Source of the DNA: VFKE01 sp043758025 | Lineage (GTDB): Bacteria; Verrucomicrobiota; Verrucomicrobiia; Verrucomicrobiales; Verrucomicrobiaceae | Reading direction: 5' to 3' | Length of the DNA stretch: 19,995 nt | Assembly: GCA_043758025.1 (NCBI GenBank) | Contig: JAYVOH010000326.1 | Location: forward strand, 1-19,995 | Shown here: positions 6,389-13,788 of the stretch, piece after piece | Layout of the letters: every line of letters begins with the position of its first letter | How positions within the stretch are numbered: the first letter of the stretch is position 1 | The notes under the pieces: generated by a model | The model's database searches: none | What the model saw: only the letters and a program-made list of their open reading frames with translations | What the model was told of the DNA's origin: nothing | Translations under genes and position numbers: made by a program

Positions 6389-6658
6389 ATGACGCGAACC
6401 CAGATTCAACTTCCCGATGATACCTTCGCCCGCGCCAAGAAGCTGTGCGAAGCCCGTGAAATCTCCTTCGCCGAACTCGCCCGGCGCGGCATCGAATACA
6501 TCCTCAGCGTCTATAGCCCCGAGCCGGATGCAAAACGCGAATGGCACCCCCCCACACCGCGCAAACTCGGTTGGAAAGGACTCAGTGATGCGGAAATCAA
6601 AGCGGAGGTCCAATTGACCAACACAGAAATTCGCCTCACCAGCCGCGCCAAGAAGTAG
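6389..6658 (+). CDS. VapB-like antitoxin
   Basis: This 89-aa protein begins MTRTQIQLPDDTFARAKKLC, a ribbon-helix-helix-like strand and helix pattern (TQIQLPDD, then helix, then FAELARRGIEYIL), followed by a Pro-rich and charged C-terminal tail that would wrap the toxin. It lies 5 nt upstream of a PIN-domain toxin gene. The start at 6389 fits the family and the promoter spacing. An alternative GTG at 6335 is preceded by AAGGAAG with a 7-nt spacer and would add 18 residues, but then the promoter would lie inside the gene. The RHH domain is expected to bind the promoter for autoregulation. Confidence 0.78.
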   Translation: MTRTQIQLPDDTFARAKKLCEAREISFAELARRGIEYILSVYSPEPDAKREWHPPTPRKLGWKGLSDAEIKAEVQLTNTEIRLTSRAKK

Positions 6659-6663
6659 CCGCC

Positions 6664-7104
6664 ATGCTCTCCATCGACACTAACATCCTGCTCCACGGTT
6701 TTAACGAGGATTCGCCACGGAACGAAGCGGCCAAGGTCTGGCTGGAATCCACCGCAAAAGCTCAAGACGTAGCCATCTCCGAATTCATTCTCGCCGAATT
6801 TTACGGACTCCTCCGCAATCCCGCCGTCCTCAAGCACCCACTCCCCGCCGACGAAGCCGTCGAGGTCATCCAGGCTTACCGCACGCATCCACGCTGGCGG
6901 CTAATCGGCTTTCCTGCGGAAAGCCGCGCGCTGCACGACACCCTCTGGAAAAGGGCTCGCTCCAAGGACTTCGCCTTCCGAAAAATCTACGACACCCGCT
7001 CCGCCCTCACTATGACTGCGCAAGGCGTGACCGAATTCGCGACAGCGAATGTTAAAGACTTCGAGGGACTGGGCTTTCGGAAGGTGTGGAATCCACTGGC
7101 TTAA
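6664..7104 (+). CDS. VapC-like PIN-domain ribonuclease toxin
   Basis: This 146-aa PIN-domain protein shows the expected acidic residues: Asp5 in MLSIDTNILL, Glu45 in FILAEFYGLLRN, Asp110 in IYDTRSALTMTAQGVTEFAT, and Asp132 in NVKDFEGLGF, ending in the common VWNPL. These normally coordinate Mg2+/Mn2+ for cleavage of tRNA or rRNA. It follows the antitoxin with a 5-nt gap and is probably co-transcribed; no strong Shine-Dalgarno is seen. It is convergent with the OvoA-C-type methyltransferase gene. Confidence 0.88.
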   Translation: MLSIDTNILLHGFNEDSPRNEAAKVWLESTAKAQDVAISEFILAEFYGLLRNPAVLKHPLPADEAVEVIQAYRTHPRWRLIGFPAESRALHDTLWKRARSKDFAFRKIYDTRSALTMTAQGVTEFATANVKDFEGLGFRKVWNPLA

Positions 7105-7148
7105 AACCAAAGCATTCACTTCTGTAAGCGGTTAGATTCCACTTTTCT

Positions 7149-7934
7149 TTACTTGCGCACCCACCGTGTCCCCAGCGTCACGCTCCACTGAAACTTACGC
7201 GCGTGTTCGCGGATGAGGAATGGGATGTCCTTCTGAAGTTCGAGTGTGAAGTGTGCGCCGAGTTCACGCTGGAGCCAGTCGAACGTGGAGCCTTGGGGCC
7301 AGTTCGCCGATGGCGTGTATTCTTCGAGCCACGTGCAGGGAGTCGTGAGCAACAACTGTCCGCCGGGTTTCACCAGCGATGGCAGGCGATCTATCAGCTT
7401 CTGCGGTTCACTGAGACGGCAGAGCAGATTCGCTGCGTGAACTACATCGAATGCGCCCAAGTCTTCGCGCAGGTTCATGGCGTCGCCTTGCTCGAACCGG
7501 ATGCGTTCGTGACAGGGAGACGGCACACTCTTGTGCCGTTCATCTGACGGGACATGTGTGTCCCGTCTCCCTGACTGCGGGCGGCTTGCGTAAAGCGCCG
7601 TGCGGGCGGTTCCTTCATCACTCCGGAAATAATGGAGCGAGCCATCACGCCGCAAGGTTTCCGCCGCATCGACGAAGCGCTGCGAGTAATCCACCCCGAT
7701 GACCTCGTCACACACGACGGCGAGTTCGTAACACGAGCGGCCCACGGCGCAGCCGAGATCGAGGGCGCGGGCTGTTGCAGGAACGATCGCGCGATCCAGC
7801 AGTGCATTCACACTGCGCTGTGCAAATCCCAGCGCATTCTTCGGCCCGAAAGTCCACGGCAGAACCTCGTCATCCGCGCCGTAATGGAACAGAAGATACT
7901 CGTTCAGCAGCCGCTCGGTCTCGTAGATATTCAT
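7149..7934 (-). CDS. Putative 4-mercaptohistidine N1-methyltransferase (OvoA C-terminal type), stand-alone
   Basis: This 261-aa protein opens NIYETERLLNEYLLFHYG (2-19), the hallmark of the methyltransferase module at the C-terminus of OvoA in ovothiol synthesis. SAM motif I is ALDLGCAVGRSCYELA (57-72). FEQGDAMNL (147-155), VVHAANLLCRL, SLVKPGGQLLLTTPCTWLEE and FLIREHARKFQWSV are all family features. OvoA normally carries an N-terminal sulfoxide synthase; here only the methyltransferase is present. About residues 117-142 are encoded by a palindromic repeat inserted in frame between two conserved blocks. The ATG at 7934 overlaps the stop of the upstream peptidase gene as TGATG, so translation is probably coupled. 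The methylated substrate is inferred from the family; other histidine-like acceptors are possible. Confidence 0.82.
   Translation of the reverse strand: MNIYETERLLNEYLLFHYGADDEVLPWTFGPKNALGFAQRSVNALLDRAIVPATARALDLGCAVGRSCYELAVVCDEVIGVDYSQRFVDAAETLRRDGSLHYFRSDEGTARTALYASRPQSGRRDTHVPSDERHKSVPSPCHERIRFEQGDAMNLREDLGAFDVVHAANLLCRLSEPQKLIDRLPSLVKPGGQLLLTTPCTWLEEYTPSANWPQGSTFDWLQRELGAHFTLELQKDIPFLIREHARKFQWSVTLGTRWVRK
7513..7573. repeat. Nested palindromic repeat element inside the methyltransferase gene
   Basis: Outer arms of 11 bp (7513-7523 with 7563-7573, CAGGGAGACGG/CCGTCTCCCTG) are perfect. Inside are two more perfect hairpins: ACGGCACA-ctct-TGTGCCGT (7520-7539) and GACGGGACA-tgtg-TGTCCCGTC (7546-7567). 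The outer stem and inner hairpins share bases, so two alternative folds compete. A direct repeat of TGCGGGCGG (7576-7584 and 7601-7609) adjoins and may belong to the same element. It looks like a REP/MITE-type sequence. Confidence 0.75.
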
Positions 7935-9112
7935 CAACTCGCGAGCGCCTTGAGCAGATATTCCGAGGGATGAAAATGCTCGATAAGCACGGTGGTTTCC
8001 CCGTCGCGATGCATCCGCGCCTGTTTGATGTCGAAGTTCGGCGTCTTGTGCGGGGCGAACAAAATGTCGTCGTGCGTGGCGTTCGAGCGGCGCTTGAACA
8101 GTTCCGGCGTGATGTGTCCCCCAAGATGGTCGTCGCGACCGGTCGCGAGGTGGCAGGTGCCGAGAACTTTTTCGTCCTGGATGTCCGCACCGGAAACGGG
8201 AAGCACCTGCGTGCCGAAGCCGAGTTCACCGAGCACGCCGGTCATCGGGTCGTCGGCGAGCTTGCGGTTGTGTTCATCGATGGTGGATTGTTTTCCTTCG
8301 ATGAGTTCCGCCTTGATGATGCGTCCGCCGGTGACGGTAAGTTTGCCCAGCGTGCCGTCTTCATATTTCAATGGGAACGCGCCCTCGGCTCCGGTCGGGA
8401 CGAAATAAACTTCGCCCGCCGGGAGGTTGGCAATATCCGGCGTGGTGCCGCGGCATAGTCCGTGGCTCTTCTGCGCTTCCTGACCGCTGAGCTCCAGCCG
8501 CACCGTCATCGGCTGATGACCGTCCACAGTGAAATCAATTTCCACCCAGTCAGGCTTGGTCATCGCGCGACGGAGCTTTTCCGCATCGCGGCTGACTTCA
8601 TTGTAATCCACGGCGAGGCCGGTGCTGAGAATGACTTCGTTCACTCCGTGCAGGGTCGCGCCCCGGAAGCCGTATTTTTTGGCGAACGCCGTCAGCGGCG
8701 CGGTGGCGCTGAAAGTGGAGATGCACAGAATGATGTCGTAGTTCGGATAAATGTCCTTCTCCAGGCTGAGCCTCTTGCCGGTCATATCCGCACATTCATC
8801 GGGCATGTCCAGATTGCTGCCGCCGGTCTGCGTATAGGCGAACATCTCGCCGCCCTTGAGCGCGAGCTCGTCCATGACGCCATTTTGCAGGCCGAGATAA
8901 AAATGCTCGTGGGCGCGCTGCTGAATTTTTCGCTCGGGATTTTTCAAAAAAGCCTTGTCCTTGGCCTCGGCCAGATCGGGTAGATCAATCAACACACAAA
9001 TGCGGCGACCAAAGGTCGGCTGGAAGACCGTGTCCAGAAGGCGGGCGAGATCGAATGGCGGATACTTGCGAGAAGTGGCGGCGGTTGCGAGGGGCATGGG
9101 GGCAGTCAACAT
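7934..9112 (-). CDS. M29-like aminopeptidase family protein
   Basis: This 392-aa protein (from ATG 9112) resembles aminopeptidase T/AmpS of family M29, whose members use two metal ions to remove N-terminal residues. Metal-ligand segments are recognisable: NLPAGEVYFVP (Glu234), GELGFGTQ (Glu296), EKVLGTCHLATG (His321), and ATHDDIL (His347, Asp349). The family's catalytic Tyr, seven residues after the first His in GRxY, is replaced by Asp328 (GRDDHLGG). This suggests altered or lost activity or a different substrate. The start is uncertain: a GTG at 9151 and an ATG at 9097 are alternatives. The gene overlaps the methyltransferase start by one base, so the two form an operon. Confidence 0.72.
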   Translation of the reverse strand: MLTAPMPLATAATSRKYPPFDLARLLDTVFQPTFGRRICVLIDLPDLAEAKDKAFLKNPERKIQQRAHEHFYLGLQNGVMDELALKGGEMFAYTQTGGSNLDMPDECADMTGKRLSLEKDIYPNYDIILCISTFSATAPLTAFAKKYGFRGATLHGVNEVILSTGLAVDYNEVSRDAEKLRRAMTKPDWVEIDFTVDGHQPMTVRLELSGQEAQKSHGLCRGTTPDIANLPAGEVYFVPTGAEGAFPLKYEDGTLGKLTVTGGRIIKAELIEGKQSTIDEHNRKLADDPMTGVLGELGFGTQVLPVSGADIQDEKVLGTCHLATGRDDHLGGHITPELFKRRSNATHDDILFAPHKTPNFDIKQARMHRDGETTVLIEHFHPSEYLLKALAS

Positions 9113-9201
9113 GGCATGAGATGGTTTTGAGTGTAAATGGAATTTACGCACCAGAATACCAGTTCGGGCGCAGCAAGATGTGCATGTTGCTCACCTGGTT
9201 T

Positions 9202-9236
9202 AAAAAAAGCGGCACCGGGTTGCCCACGGTGCCGCT
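9202..9236 (-). terminator. Rho-independent terminator of the Lys-rich secreted protein gene
   Basis: A perfect 10-bp GC-rich stem (9208-9217 AGCGGCACCG with 9227-9236 CGGTGCCGCT) with a 9-nt loop is followed, on the minus strand, by a run of seven T (complement of 9202-9208). It lies 28 nt downstream of the stop codon at 9265 and separates this gene from the peptidase operon. Confidence 0.88.
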
Positions 9237-9264
9237 CAGAAGTGACTTAATTCAGTCCTGAAGA

Positions 9265-9696
9265 TTATTTGTTCTTTTTAGGCTCAGCCGCAGGCTTCTT
9301 TTCCTCGGCCTTCTTTTCTTCCTTCTGCTTCGCGCTCAGGTTGAGGGAAAGCAGGGTGTTTTCCTTTTCGCCCTTTTTGTAGGAACCGCCGACCCAGTGA
9401 CCGACAGTAGCGTCCTTGACGGTGGCTGCTTTGTCGTCCTTGGTGATCTTGGTTTCAGCGTCAATGACAAACTCACGATTGGGCTTGTCTTTGCCGCCCT
9501 TGATGGTCAGGAGCTTGTCAGTGATGGAGACAACTTCACCATAAAGGGGAAGGTGGTCCATCTTCTTGGCTTCTTCTTTCTTTTCCGTCGGCTTGGCGGC
9601 AGGAGCGGCTTCTTTCTTGGCTGCGTCTTTGGCGATGACAGGAACGGTCAGGGTGAAGGCGGCGGCGATACTGAGGATATTGAGGAACTTTTTCAT
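9265..9696 (-). CDS. Secreted Lys/Glu-rich protein with a small beta domain
   Basis: This 143-aa protein has a clear signal peptide (MKKFLNILSIAAAFTLTVPV, cleavage near VIA-KDA). A Lys/Glu/Ala low-complexity linker follows (about 24-44). A compact beta domain (about 48-120) contains LPLYGEVVSITDKLLTIKG and FVIDAETKITKDDKAATV, and resembles the DUF5666-like OB-type domains found in exported proteins. A second low-complexity tail (EEKKAEEKKPAAEPKKNK) ends it. It is probably periplasmic or surface-bound. I cannot name a function. A strong terminator follows. TATAAT immediately precedes the ATG, but no -35 fits, so no promoter is assigned. Confidence 0.7.
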   Translation of the reverse strand: MKKFLNILSIAAAFTLTVPVIAKDAAKKEAAPAAKPTEKKEEAKKMDHLPLYGEVVSITDKLLTIKGGKDKPNREFVIDAETKITKDDKAATVKDATVGHWVGGSYKKGEKENTLLSLNLSAKQKEEKKAEEKKPAAEPKKNK

Positions 9697-9874
9697 ATTA
9701 TATGGTTGGTTTGAATAACTAGGAGGGCATTTCTACAGATGACAGGGCATGTGTGGCAAGTTTATTTTTAAAAAAACTCTCCCGGCGGCTGTCTGTCTCA
9801 AAAATGCGAGGGTTTAACGTTGAATCAGCACCAATCCGTGTGAATAAATCTCGCTCCATCCGCGTCAATCTCCA

Positions 9875-10495
9875 ATGAATCCCCCCTCCACCACTCCAGA
9901 CGCTCATGCGGAAGGCAGCGCGGCGGCGGATTCCGATCTGGTCAGACGTGCGCAAGGCGGCGACGCCCGGGCCTTCGATCAGCTCGTCACAAAGTATCGC
10001 GGAAAGGTTTACGGCATGTGCCATCATCTCCTCCAGAATGAACAAGACGCTTGGGACATCGCGCAGGAAGCCTTCATCAAGGCCTGGCGCGCGCTGTCCT
10101 CGTTCAAGCTGGACTCCTCCTTCTACACGTGGCTCTACCGCATCGTTCACAACTGCTCCTACGATTGGCTGCGCAAACGTCGCATCCAAAGCGACGGAGA
10201 GTTCGACGACGAAATCCATCGCGATGTCGCTGCGGGCGCGGAGGCGGTTCCGAGAGATGGCTTGCGCCCCGACCAAGCTCTGAAGAACAAAGAGCTCGGC
10301 GTGCGTATCACGGCCGCCATTGAACAGCTATCGCCCGAGCACCGCGAAGTGATGCTACTGCGTGAAGTCGAGGGCTTAAGTTATGAAGAAATCGCAGCCG
10401 CCACGGAAAGCCAGACCGGCACGGTCATGTCACGCCTTTTTTACGCCCGCAAGAAACTGCAAGAACTCCTGAAAGACGCCTATGAAAACGCCTGA
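9875..10495 (+). CDS. ECF-type RNA polymerase sigma factor
   Basis: This 206-aa protein has sigma region 2 at about 34-103: FDQLVTKYRGKVYGMCHHLL, then DAWDIAQEAFIKAWRAL with the DxxQEaFikaW core-binding pattern, then FYTWLYRIVHNCSYDWLRKRR for -10 recognition. A variable linker (104-140) leads to sigma region 4 at about 145-199 (IEQLSPEHREVMLLREVEGL, SYEEIAAATESQTGTVMSRL). The latter is a helix-turn-helix for the -35 element. It belongs to the RpoE/SigW-like ECF group. It heads an operon with a membrane anti-sigma-like protein that overlaps it by 14 nt. The ATG at 9875 lacks a Shine-Dalgarno. The 178-bp spacer upstream holds the promoter, but no element was clear to me. Confidence 0.92.
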   Translation: MNPPSTTPDAHAEGSAAADSDLVRRAQGGDARAFDQLVTKYRGKVYGMCHHLLQNEQDAWDIAQEAFIKAWRALSSFKLDSSFYTWLYRIVHNCSYDWLRKRRIQSDGEFDDEIHRDVAAGAEAVPRDGLRPDQALKNKELGVRITAAIEQLSPEHREVMLLREVEGLSYEEIAAATESQTGTVMSRLFYARKKLQELLKDAYENA

Positions 10496-11132
10496 AGAAC
10501 AAATCGAAAAACTCACCCGCTGGGTTGACGGCGCGATGGACGACGCCGAACGCGTGGCCTTTGAAGCCGGGATGGCGGAGGATTCCATCCTGCGCGCCGA
10601 AGCCGATGACATGCAAAAGCTCGGCGGGTTTCTCCGCTCCCACATAACCACGGAAAAGCCCCTGCCCAATGCGGACTTTTTCAACAGTCAGATTCAGGAG
10701 CGCATCGCAGGACTCCAACATTCCGAAGATCGGGCAAAAACAAAGCCGGGCGGGATGGCATCATGGCTCGACTGGTTGCGCATGCCATGGACCATCGCGG
10801 GAGCCGCTGTCATGGTCGCGCTCGGTTTTTCCCTCAGTAATTTCACCGAAGACAAGCCGCAAACCATGGTGCTCGGCCTTTACACCCCGAACCCATCTGT
10901 TCATGCCACGAGCTATCACAGCAGCGAAGCGGAGGCGACCGTGCTCATGCTTGATGGACTCGACCCGATTCCTGAGAACAAGGACATCACCGCCGTGAAC
11001 GTCGATCACAGCGAGACCGATCCTCAAATGGCCGCGACCACGCTCTATGACGCCAGCGGAAGAATCCTTCTCGTCATGGCGCTCGACTCGCGCAATCAAC
11101 CCCTGTTCCTCGGCAAAGGAAGCGTTCAATGA
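10482..11132 (+). CDS. Membrane-anchored anti-sigma factor-like protein
   Basis: This 216-aa protein starts 14 nt before the sigma gene ends. The N-terminal cytoplasmic part (1-98) has TRWVDGAMDDAERVAFEAGM, the 'xxWxDGxLdxxERxxvExxl' pattern of anti-sigma N-termini. A single transmembrane segment (about 102-119, PWTIAGAAVMVALGFSL) follows, then a periplasmic domain (120-216) with TTLYDASGRILLVMALD near its end. I see no zinc-binding HxxxCxxC motif, so it would be a non-ZAS type. It is expected to hold the ECF factor inactive at the membrane until a signal arrives. The function is inferred from position and N-terminal pattern. Confidence 0.72.
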   Translation: MKTPEEQIEKLTRWVDGAMDDAERVAFEAGMAEDSILRAEADDMQKLGGFLRSHITTEKPLPNADFFNSQIQERIAGLQHSEDRAKTKPGGMASWLDWLRMPWTIAGAAVMVALGFSLSNFTEDKPQTMVLGLYTPNPSVHATSYHSSEAEATVLMLDGLDPIPENKDITAVNVDHSETDPQMAATTLYDASGRILLVMALDSRNQPLFLGKGSVQ

Positions 11133-11692
11133 CCGCAGTCATCCACAGTGCCAGTTTATCGAGACGCGTCGCGCCTCGCCCGGCGGGCATCTGCCGGCAT
11201 CTGCTCGTCATCATCCTGCTCCTCTGCGCAAGCCCGCTCATCGCGCAGAACACCCCGACCGCCAGCCCCATCAGTGCCGCCAGAGACGGCCAGGTCTGGG
11301 GCGCGCTCGTTTATGCCTCGGACAAACAGCCTGCTGAAAAAGCCGATCCGCCCGCCGAGTTCCCCAATCTCTCCGCGCGACTCGCAAAGGCTTTTCCCTA
11401 TAAACACTTTCAAGTCCTCGGCCAGCACAGCCAGGACATCTTCCGCGAATACGAATCCTGGGTCGTGCCCTCGAAGGACCTGTTCGTCAAACTCGACTCC
11501 AAAGGCGCGGCGAAAAACGGCGGCATCAAACTCAACATCCAGTTCTGGCAAGGCCAGCAAGTGCTCGTGAAATCCGACACCGAACTCCTGCCCAACAGCC
11601 CCCTCTTCATCGCCGGCCCCAAATGGCGCGATGGCCGCCTCGTGTTCATCCTCGTCCTCAAAAAAGTGGAGCCTGTTCGCAAGGCGCCGTGA
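11129..11692 (+). CDS. Secreted protein in the ECF sigma operon, function unknown
   Basis: This 187-aa protein overlaps the stop of the anti-sigma-like gene as ATGA (11129-11132), so the two are translationally coupled. It has a long n-region and then a hydrophobic core (HLLVIILLLCASPLIA, about 24-39) with cleavage likely after AQ. The mature domain is beta-rich with FPNLSARLAKAFPYKHFQVLG, SWVVPSKDLFVKLD and PLFIAGPKWRDGRLVFILVL. I recognise no family. Its place suggests a periplasmic sensor partner or an output of the ECF system. It ends 15 nt from the convergent FG-GAP gene. Confidence 0.65.
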   Translation: MTAVIHSASLSRRVAPRPAGICRHLLVIILLLCASPLIAQNTPTASPISAARDGQVWGALVYASDKQPAEKADPPAEFPNLSARLAKAFPYKHFQVLGQHSQDIFREYESWVVPSKDLFVKLDSKGAAKNGGIKLNIQFWQGQQVLVKSDTELLPNSPLFIAGPKWRDGRLVFILVLKKVEPVRKAP

Positions 11693-11707
11693 CCCTGGTT
11701 TTCGCCG

Positions 11708-12949
11708 TCACTTCTGAATATGCACAAACGCCCCGCGTTTGTTGCCGACCACCACGTCCGGTTTGCCGTCGCCGTTGAGATCGCCCACGAAGATTTGGGT
11801 GCCGGTGCCGGAGTCGTTGTCGATGAGATGCGGGATGAACTTCGCACTGCCGCCTTCGCGCTTGAGTTCAAACCACCAAAGCACTGCGGGCGCGTTGGGT
11901 TCGACATCGCCTTTGTTGCCATGCGCCCAGAAGCGCTTGCCGGTGATGATGTCCGGCAAGCCGTCGCCGTTCATGTCTTTCATCTCAATGGCGTGAATCT
12001 GCGAGAAGATGAGACCAGTTTCGCCAGCCTCGGCGGGCGAGCCGGTGATGAGATGCTCCTTCCATCCGTCCGTTGTCTGCTCATACCACGCGAGCCCATA
12101 CTCATGCGCGGCCAGACTGGTGATGACGTCGTTTTTGCCGTCGCCGTTCACGTCATAGACATACATTTGAGCGCCGCCTTTGCTGCCGAACTTTTGCGCA
12201 TGAAACGTCCACACCGGATTTCCTTCAAGCGACTTGGGCTGTTCCCACCAGCCGTTTAGTTCGAGGATGTCAGTCTTGCCGTCGCCATTCATATCACCGC
12301 AACCGATGCCGTGGGTGAACTTCTGAAACGCGAGCTTGGGCGTGACCGGATGCCACACCCATTTGTCATCCGGCTTCTTCGGATCAAATGTCGCATAGCC
12401 GAGATGTCCTCCGCTCATGCAAAGCAGATCGGGACGGCCATCGCCGTCGATGTCCACGAACATGGGCGACTCATTATCCGTGACATCAAGCGCGACATGC
12501 TTCTTCCACGGTCCATCTTTGCCCTGTGGATTTTCATACCAGAGCGTCTCCTTGCCGGGGAATCCCATCACGATGTAATCCGTCCAGCCGTCGCCGTTGA
12601 TGTCATAGGCTGCGGATATAAAATTGTCGCTGTAGCCGTTGGTCACGCTCTTCGCGCCGTGAAAGCCCTCGATCTCCTGCTCGGTTCCGTCAGCGAGTTT
12701 CGCCTTCGTGCGCGTCGTGTCGGGATAGATCACATGCCGCGTTTTGAAATCCGGTCCTTCAAACCAATATGGCCCATAGATTACATCCATTTTCCCGTCC
12801 TTGTTCACATCCGCCGCCGCCGCGCCCTCGGCCCAGAAGTTGTCAGTGAGTTGCTGTTTCGCCCACTTTCCGTCCGCAGCCGGTGGCACGGTGGATTGTG
12901 CGAGGGTGGATGCGGCGAGCGAGAGTAGGAAGCAGGTCAGGGTTTTCAT
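11708..12949 (-). CDS. Secreted FG-GAP/VCBS beta-propeller protein
   Basis: This 413-aa protein has a signal peptide (MKTLTCFLLSLAASTLAQ) and at least six calcium-binding FG-GAP-like motifs: ADVNKDGKMDVIYG (about 46-59), YDINGDGWTDYIVMG, VDIDGDGRPDLLCMSG, GDMNGDGKTDILELNG, YDVNGDGKNDVITSLA, KDMNGDGLPDIITGKRF and GDLNGDGKPDVVVGNKRG. Their spacing of 45-65 residues implies a seven-blade propeller occupying nearly the whole protein. Intervening segments such as WYENPQGKDGPWKKH recur in planctomycete/verrucomicrobial homologues. It is probably a periplasmic or exported carbohydrate- or protein-binding protein; the ligand is unknown. It is convergent with the ECF operon. Confidence 0.85.
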   Translation of the reverse strand: MKTLTCFLLSLAASTLAQSTVPPAADGKWAKQQLTDNFWAEGAAAADVNKDGKMDVIYGPYWFEGPDFKTRHVIYPDTTRTKAKLADGTEQEIEGFHGAKSVTNGYSDNFISAAYDINGDGWTDYIVMGFPGKETLWYENPQGKDGPWKKHVALDVTDNESPMFVDIDGDGRPDLLCMSGGHLGYATFDPKKPDDKWVWHPVTPKLAFQKFTHGIGCGDMNGDGKTDILELNGWWEQPKSLEGNPVWTFHAQKFGSKGGAQMYVYDVNGDGKNDVITSLAAHEYGLAWYEQTTDGWKEHLITGSPAEAGETGLIFSQIHAIEMKDMNGDGLPDIITGKRFWAHGNKGDVEPNAPAVLWWFELKREGGSAKFIPHLIDNDSGTGTQIFVGDLNGDGKPDVVVGNKRGAFVHIQK

Positions 12950-13046
12950 GATTATTCAGATCCCATATTACGGATCGAGCATCGGAATAATTTCAATGGG
13001 CGCTCGTTCTTGCCGCATCGCACCCGATGGTGCATGATTCACTTCC

Positions 13047-13787
13047 ATGCTGCCGCCCCGCAAGACCTCGATCTTCTCTCTGCTTGCAAGCGTGCTCGGC
13101 TTGTGGTTGGCGCTGTGCGGGGCGCTGCATTCCGCGAACGATCCCGGCGCCGCGCCCGCATCATATATTTTTGATGATGCCATCCTTTTTCAAAACGCTG
13201 ACAAAGACAAACTGAGCCGGGCACTGACCGAGACCGCGAACAAAACCGGAGTGTCAGTCTATGTGGCCGGCTATTCATTTCTCGAAGGCGAGGCCGCTCG
13301 GGAGCGCGCCACCGCGCTCTGTGCCCGCTGGCTGGATGGCAAACCGGGACTGGTGATCGTTTACACGCGCGGCAGTGCGCAGCCCGCCATGACTCCGTCG
13401 CCGGAATTGTGGCGGCGCTATCCTGCAGACGAGATCGTGCTGCTGATGCAGGAATCTGGCCGCCTGCTCGGCGATGTGTTTTTGTCACCGGAACAAAGGG
13501 TGATTCGCTCAACCAATCTGACATTGGAAAAACTGCAAATCATCGAGGCTGCGCGACTGGCCCGCCTGCATCACTTTTCTATGTCTGATACCCGGCTGGC
13601 TGTCATCCTCGGCGCGATTCTCTTGGTCGCTGGCGTAATTTTCTGCTTGGCAGTCTGGATGCGACGGAAGCAATCCCCTGCCCGTGTCGCCCAGTATTTT
13701 TTCCCGGATGCGGTCGTCAGCCCGCGACTCGGCGCGCCGTTCGGCGGCGGCGTCACAGGCGAGTCCGGGCCGGGGCAGAAACCTTGA
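13047..13787 (+). CDS. TPM-like membrane-anchored protein
   Basis: This 246-aa protein has a signal sequence (SIFSLLASVLGLWLALCGAL, about 8-27). An extracytoplasmic alpha/beta domain (about 38-150) includes KLSRALTETANKTGVSVYVA, KPGLVIVYTRGS and DEIVLLMQESG. This resembles TPM (TLP18.3/Psb32/MOLO-1) domains, in which a helix, a strand and a 'VLLLV' strand alternate. A C-terminal transmembrane helix (about 185-207, LAVILGAILLVAGVIFCLAVW), a basic stop-transfer MRRK and a short Gly-rich cytoplasmic tail (FGGGVTGESGPG) follow. The order signal, TPM-like domain, transmembrane helix and Gly-rich tail is typical of such proteins. The family assignment is moderate and the function unknown. Confidence 0.6.
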   Translation: MLPPRKTSIFSLLASVLGLWLALCGALHSANDPGAAPASYIFDDAILFQNADKDKLSRALTETANKTGVSVYVAGYSFLEGEAARERATALCARWLDGKPGLVIVYTRGSAQPAMTPSPELWRRYPADEIVLLMQESGRLLGDVFLSPEQRVIRSTNLTLEKLQIIEAARLARLHHFSMSDTRLAVILGAILLVAGVIFCLAVWMRRKQSPARVAQYFFPDAVVSPRLGAPFGGGVTGESGPGQKP

Positions 13788-13788
13788 T

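Noticed and set aside
9697..9702. Perfect TATAAT directly before the ATG of the Lys-rich secreted protein
   Set aside because: There is no -35 at 16-18 nt, and the transcription start would fall inside the gene, so it is probably chance.
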